From Paraflavitalea sp. CAU 1676 (GTDB taxonomy: Bacteria; Bacteroidota; Bacteroidia; Chitinophagales; Chitinophagaceae): a DNA stretch of 64,000 nt. Shown here in pieces: positions 60,907 through 64,000 of the stretch. Where the stretch lies: NCBI RefSeq assembly GCF_029223285.1, contig NZ_JARHUJ010000005.1, positions 734,492-798,491 on the forward strand, read 5' to 3'. The position numbers and the translations under genes are program-made. Positions within the stretch are counted from its first letter, which is position 1. Each line of letters begins with the position of its first letter. The notes beneath the pieces are model-generated. The model saw nothing but the letters and a program-made list of their open reading frames with translations. It ran no database searches and was not told the origin of the DNA.

Positions 60907-61536
60907 CTATTTCAGTACATCGAAATCCACCACGCGGCGCAGGTATTGTTTATTCTGGATCACCCAGGTGTATTCATTGCCCTTGAAAGAAGTGTTGAGC
61001 ATGTAGATGTAGATGGTGTTGCCGTCGTTGGAAAGGAAAACGCCGTTGCGAGTCTTTGAGCCGCCGTCTTTGTCGGCATAGAAAAAGCTGGGCTCATACA
61101 GGTCAAAGTAGGCTGTACGGGGAATAGCCACCGTATCCTTCCCGATGGTAACGGTAATATCTTCTATGGTGAGGCGCGGCATTTCACCGTAATTGCCATA
61201 ATAGGGTTTGCCATCGATCTTCACCACATGCTTCTCTTCGAGCATGATCTTGTGTTTGGAGGGATCGAAAACACCGGTCTTGATATGTACTTTGATCTGT
61301 CCGTTGTCGAACGTCATGTAATCGGAGCCGTAGGATTTTACCGGAACGTTTTTAAGCGGCAGTTTGCTGATGCTTTCATCGATGCCGGCCATGGTGAAGC
61401 TGCTCACATCGGCCCGTACATCCTTCTGACTTATCTTAACGAAATTGTCTTTCTTATTGCGGAAATCCCGAAACTCATAATCCTGCGCCAGGCAAAACGT
61501 GCTGCAAAGGAGAAGTATTGGTAGTATAATACGCAT
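60907..61536 (-). CDS. Hypothetical exported protein
   Basis: 209 residues: signal peptide ('LLLCSTFCLAQ', 1-17), then a mostly beta protein ('DYEFRDFRNKKDNFVKISQKDV', 'YMTFDNGQIKVHIKTGVFDPSKHKIMLEE', 'TIYIYMLNTSFKGNEYTWVIQNKQYLRRVVDFDVLK'). No lipobox and no barrel-closing residue, so probably periplasmic. No family recognised. Single gene; the 224 bp before it (61537-61760) hold the sialidase terminator and nothing else. Confidence 0.7.
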   Translation of the reverse strand: MRIILPILLLCSTFCLAQDYEFRDFRNKKDNFVKISQKDVRADVSSFTMAGIDESISKLPLKNVPVKSYGSDYMTFDNGQIKVHIKTGVFDPSKHKIMLEEKHVVKIDGKPYYGNYGEMPRLTIEDITVTIGKDTVAIPRTAYFDLYEPSFFYADKDGGSKTRNGVFLSNDGNTIYIYMLNTSFKGNEYTWVIQNKQYLRRVVDFDVLK

Positions 61537-61644
61537 AATCCGGATTTTGGATGAACCACGAAATTAATACGCGATCCTCATACCGGCAAGATGGGAGTTA
61601 TTGTGCAGATCGGGGCAGCCGATCTGTTAAAAAAGCGTGAAGAA

Positions 61645-61690
61645 AGGGCGGGGGATGCGTGGTGCTCGTGTGCCCTGCTTACCCCGCCCT
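61645..61690 (-). terminator. Terminator after the sialidase gene
   Basis: AGGGCGGGG and CCCCGCCCT form a 9-bp stem around a long G/C-rich loop, followed on the minus strand by a pyrimidine run. It is 70 nt after the sialidase stop. Confidence 0.6.
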
Positions 61691-61760
61691 GTTTTCATTG
61701 GTTCAATTTGTTACCGCGATTCGGTGACTGCATCGTCCGGGTTCTTCTGTTCTCCGCGCG

Positions 61761-63011
61761 CTACAGTGGCTCCGTAGCCCCGTTCAGTATCCACGGCAGG
61801 TTGAACTTATGAAACTCGATCGACCGGTGACTGCTGCTGCTCGCCGGCACATCTTCATTGATCTCGATCAGCGCGCCTACTGCATAGTCGGCCGTTTTCG
61901 TCATGCTCGAATAGCCGCCCTTGCCCTGGTCGCAGGTTTCATCGTCGGTGAGCCAGTCGTGCGTGCGCCGGCTGATGGGCCAGGTAACACCTTCGTCATA
62001 ACTCACGCGGATGCGCATCTTGCAACGCCTTTCCGTGCTGCCGGGATTGAGGAAGAAGAGCCGGCTGGGTTCGCCCGTATACCGCAACACCGATCCTTCG
62101 CACTTGGGATCGAGCAGGGTATTGTGTGGGGCAAAAGCACTCCAGCCGCCTTCGATGGTACCGGTAGTGATCCACCTTCTTTTGGCCGTTTCGAATTGTG
62201 CAGAGCCGGGACGATCATTGCGCATCAACCGGCCATCCATCAGTTCAATGATAGTTGGTTCGCCACTGCCATCGGGCACCATTTGGTATTGCCAGGTGGC
62301 GCCATGGTCGTCGCTGTAGATATTGCGGCGACTGGCAGGGATGATGAGGCGGCCCGGATGCGATTCGGTCGTCTGCAGGCCCACACCGGGGCCTATCGCA
62401 TCCCAGGTAAAGCCGGGTGGCAGGAGGCTGCTGGTCTTATCGACGGGCGTGGCCCAGCTTACGCCATCGTTGTCGCTCCAGGAAACATACACCTTGCGCT
62501 CGCCCCAGGTATCGATGGGGTCGTAGCCATCGGTGCCACCCTGGTTGGTCGTGCCGGAATTCCACGACATCCACAGCCAGATGCGGCCGGTGTTGCGGTC
62601 AACCACCGCCGTTGGGTTGCCCCAGGTACCCGGACCCACGCCCACAACTTCCAGCAAGGCGCTCCAGGTGGTGCCATTGTCGGTAGAGCGCTTGTATACC
62701 AGGTTGATGTTGCCGTAGTCTTTGTTGTCGGCCATACGGCCTTCGGCGAAGGCGATCAGCGTGCCGGCGTTGGAGCGTACGATAGAAGGGATCCGGTACG
62801 AGTGGTAACCCTCCGACCCACCGTTAAAAAGTACCGTGGTGTTGTGGTAAGGACTGGCAGCGGCTGCCGCTGCATCGGTGCCCAGTTCGGCGTCGCTGGC
62901 CTTGGTCGCGGGCTCGGTAAGGTTGTTTCGTTTACAAGAAGCGTTGATAATGAGGATACTACAGGCGAGTACAACCAATGGCCGACCCGCAAAGAAGGGA
63001 GTTCTTTTCAT
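61761..63011 (-). CDS. GH33 exo-alpha-sialidase lipoprotein
   Basis: 416 residues from ATG 63011 ('MKRTPFFAGRPLVVLACSILI', lipobox 'INASC'). Sialidase hallmarks: the RIP motif 'YHSYRIPSIV' and four Asp boxes ('STDNGTTW', 'SDNDGVSW', 'SDDHGATW', 'SYDEGVTW') of the six-bladed propeller, with 'AFAEGR' and 'LMDGRLMRNDR' near the active site. It releases terminal sialic acid at the surface. No sialic acid transporter or Nan genes are in the window, so the product may be used elsewhere or the enzyme may only uncover underlying glycans. Confidence 0.9.
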   Translation of the reverse strand: MKRTPFFAGRPLVVLACSILIINASCKRNNLTEPATKASDAELGTDAAAAAASPYHNTTVLFNGGSEGYHSYRIPSIVRSNAGTLIAFAEGRMADNKDYGNINLVYKRSTDNGTTWSALLEVVGVGPGTWGNPTAVVDRNTGRIWLWMSWNSGTTNQGGTDGYDPIDTWGERKVYVSWSDNDGVSWATPVDKTSSLLPPGFTWDAIGPGVGLQTTESHPGRLIIPASRRNIYSDDHGATWQYQMVPDGSGEPTIIELMDGRLMRNDRPGSAQFETAKRRWITTGTIEGGWSAFAPHNTLLDPKCEGSVLRYTGEPSRLFFLNPGSTERRCKMRIRVSYDEGVTWPISRRTHDWLTDDETCDQGKGGYSSMTKTADYAVGALIEINEDVPASSSSHRSIEFHKFNLPWILNGATEPL

Positions 63012-63219
63012 AGACAAGTTCGTTTTGGGTGATTTTATGTGGTTATGTAATACATAATCAAATTACGGATTCTCCGGAAAAAAGCAAAAAGGATTTGATA
63101 AAGAGGGCTGGGACATAGGGGAGGGTGGCAGCTGACCGGGTCGGCGGCCCCAGGCGGCAGGGTGGTAGCCAATTGCTAGTCGAATGGCGGCATACCTCTC
63201 TGGGAGTGGTACGCTACCT

Positions 63220-63290
63220 CTACAGAACTCCTACAGAACTCTTAGTGCCTAAGGCCAGTCCCAGACCACCCTTAGGCCATTCCCAGACAA
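63220..63290. repeat. Short degenerate tandem repeats in a 0.9-kb non-coding stretch
   Basis: CTACAGAACTC occurs twice in exact tandem (63220-63241), followed by two copies of T-N-AGGCCA-N-TCCCAGAC (63250 and 63272, 22-bp period). Between the sialidase gene and the IS (63018-63941) I find no convincing gene; apart from these repeats and the array at 63537 the DNA looks like decayed intergenic sequence. Confidence 0.5.
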
Positions 63291-63536
63291 TACCTCGAAA
63301 GAATCACGTCGGTTTGGTGACCATGCCGCTAGCCTTTTGGGCCATTGGTGTACCGGAGGGAGGTATGAATACGGTGTTGAAAGGGGATTAGGGGCGCATT
63401 AGGAGGCGAACTTTAGCTTTGTGGAGGTTTTTCTGGTATGATGGTGAGCGTGGTCTGTTGGGGAGATAATGAAGCCTGGTGGGGCATACAGTCGCGGCAG
63501 CGGAGCGAAAGCAGGGGCAACTTAAACGAGGGCAGA

Positions 63537-63877
63537 TGTAAAGCCAGACCCGGATGCAGGCCTGTAGGTTTAAAGCTATTCCAGTACGATGGAGGTTGGG
63601 TGTAAAGTTATTTCAGCAAGACCTCGGTAGGGTGTAAAGCTATTTTAGTACGATGGGGTCTGGTGTAAAGCCAGATCCGGACGATCAGCAGCTTGTAAAG
63701 CTGAATCCGGACGAATACGGGAGGTGTAAAGCTATTTCAGTACGATGGAGGTCTGGTGTAAAGCCAGATCCGGACGATCAGCAGCTTGTAAAGCTGGATC
63801 CGGACGAATAAGGAAGGTGTAAAGCTATTTCAGTACGATGGAGGTCTGCTGTAAAGCCAGATCCGGACGATCAGCAG
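63537..63877. repeat. Array of eleven ~31-bp units resembling an IS end
   Basis: Units start at 63537, 63569, 63601, 63633, 63664, 63694, 63725, 63757, 63787, 63818 and 63850. Each begins TGTAAAG (once TTTAAAG), then C/T-N4-TC-N-G-N-ACGA. The last eight follow an A-B-C order: A has CTATTTCAGTACGATGGAGG, B CCAGATCCGGACGATCAGC, C CTG(A/G)ATCCGGACGAAT. Unit A matches the reverse complement of the IS terminal repeat at 63878 in TGTAAAGC-N-ATTTCAG-N-ACG. There are no unique spacers, so it is not CRISPR. Confidence 0.85.
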
Positions 63878-63902
63878 TGTCACGTCCTGAAATCGCTTTA
63901 CA
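63878..63902 (+). mobile_element. Left terminal inverted repeat of an insertion sequence
   Basis: Begins TGTCACGTCCTGAAATC and ends GCTTTACA, 40 bp before the putative transposase start. TGT...ACA ends of this kind are common on IS elements. It abuts the repeat array where the next unit should begin. The other end lies outside the window. Confidence 0.6.
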
Positions 63903-63941
63903 GTTTTGGGTAGTAAGTCTGTAACTTAAATTTACCCAAGT

Positions 63942-64000
63942 ATGAATCTAAAGAAAGAAGGCCGGGATTCGATTTATGACAGCAGTTTGAAGATCACGGT
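63942..64000 (+). CDS. Putative transposase, truncated by window edge
   Basis: Only the first 19 codons are visible: 'MNLKKEGRDSIYDSSLKIT'. The 'RDSIYDSSLKI' opening resembles the helix-turn-helix OrfA proteins of IS3-type elements in Bacteroidota, and it follows an IS-like terminal repeat. Too short for a firm call. Confidence 0.5.
   Translation, partial: MNLKKEGRDSIYDSSLKIT

Noticed and set aside
61809..63032. 407-codon plus-strand ORF opposite the sialidase gene
   Set aside because: Antisense to a clear GH33 with RIP motif and four Asp boxes; the predicted protein is low-complexity Ala/Arg/Gly, typical of a GC-biased shadow.
63125..63391. 88-codon plus-strand ORF in the repeat-rich stretch
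   Set aside because: Runs through short tandem repeats, with no start signal and no protein-like composition.
63537..63877. CRISPR array interpretation of the ~31-bp units
   Set aside because: Units are joined end to end with no unique spacers, vary internally, and match the neighbouring IS end; no cas genes.

Overview
The window looks like a chromosomal segment of a Bacteroidota bacterium, most likely Chitinophagaceae or a close relative. The reasons are a SusC/SusD pair, two proteins with type IX secretion C-terminal sorting tails, several glycan-degrading lipoproteins, promoters of the TTTG / TAnnTTTG type, and an ImuA-ImuB-DnaE2 mutagenesis cassette. There is no rRNA and no CRISPR array. 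Protein functions are read from motifs alone, because no database search was possible.

Layout. 1-9.8 kb: a DUF1254/DUF1214 lipoprotein cut by the left edge; apbE facing a minus-strand operon of ankyrin protein, DUF2271 protein and a PepSY/flavodoxin/FNR reductase (a probable periplasmic flavin redox system); a PKD lipoprotein followed by a frameshifted outer-membrane protein; a PAP2 phosphatase fused to a barrel. 10-15.5 kb: imuA-imuB-dnaE2. 15.5-24.2 kb: two divergent arms around an XRE-cupin regulator. One arm holds an AP-superfamily phosphoesterase, a Zn dehydrogenase, GH16 and GH29; the other an OPA-type transporter and a phosphonatase-like HAD enzyme. This suggests phosphonate or phospho-glycan use. 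24.4-28.5 kb: a GH3 enzyme with PA14 and a D15/BamA-like barrel. 28.7-41.2 kb: a DeoR regulator, then SusC-SusD, GH20 hexosaminidase, GntP permease, RidA, D-serine dehydratase/D-threonine aldolase-like enzyme and M19 dipeptidase, which reads as a polysaccharide-utilization-like locus joined to a D-amino-acid operon. 41-54 kb: small secreted proteins, two large type IX cargo proteins, an Rrf2 regulator with two matching operators, an alpha/beta hydrolase, a recombination scar and an LRR protein.

54.5-58.5 kb is the most unusual part. An SPFH (slipin-like) protein, a YkuK-type RNase H-fold protein and an unrecognised basic 245-residue protein are interleaved, on one strand, with six tRNA-like sequences. 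Three are complete cloverleaves with anticodons GAU, UUU and UCU; three are degenerate, one of them without an anticodon arm. A long inverted repeat capable of folding into a ~265-nt RNA precedes the SPFH gene, and two very small ORFs separated by strong terminators lie upstream of the tRNA block. I infer an RNA-maintenance or RNA-damage cassette.

58.5-64 kb: a GntR-type regulator, a DUF3592 membrane protein, an unrecognised secreted protein and a GH33 sialidase. Then comes about 0.9 kb of non-coding repeats, ending in eleven ~31-bp tandem units that each resemble the outward end of the insertion sequence beginning right after them, whose putative transposase runs off the right edge.
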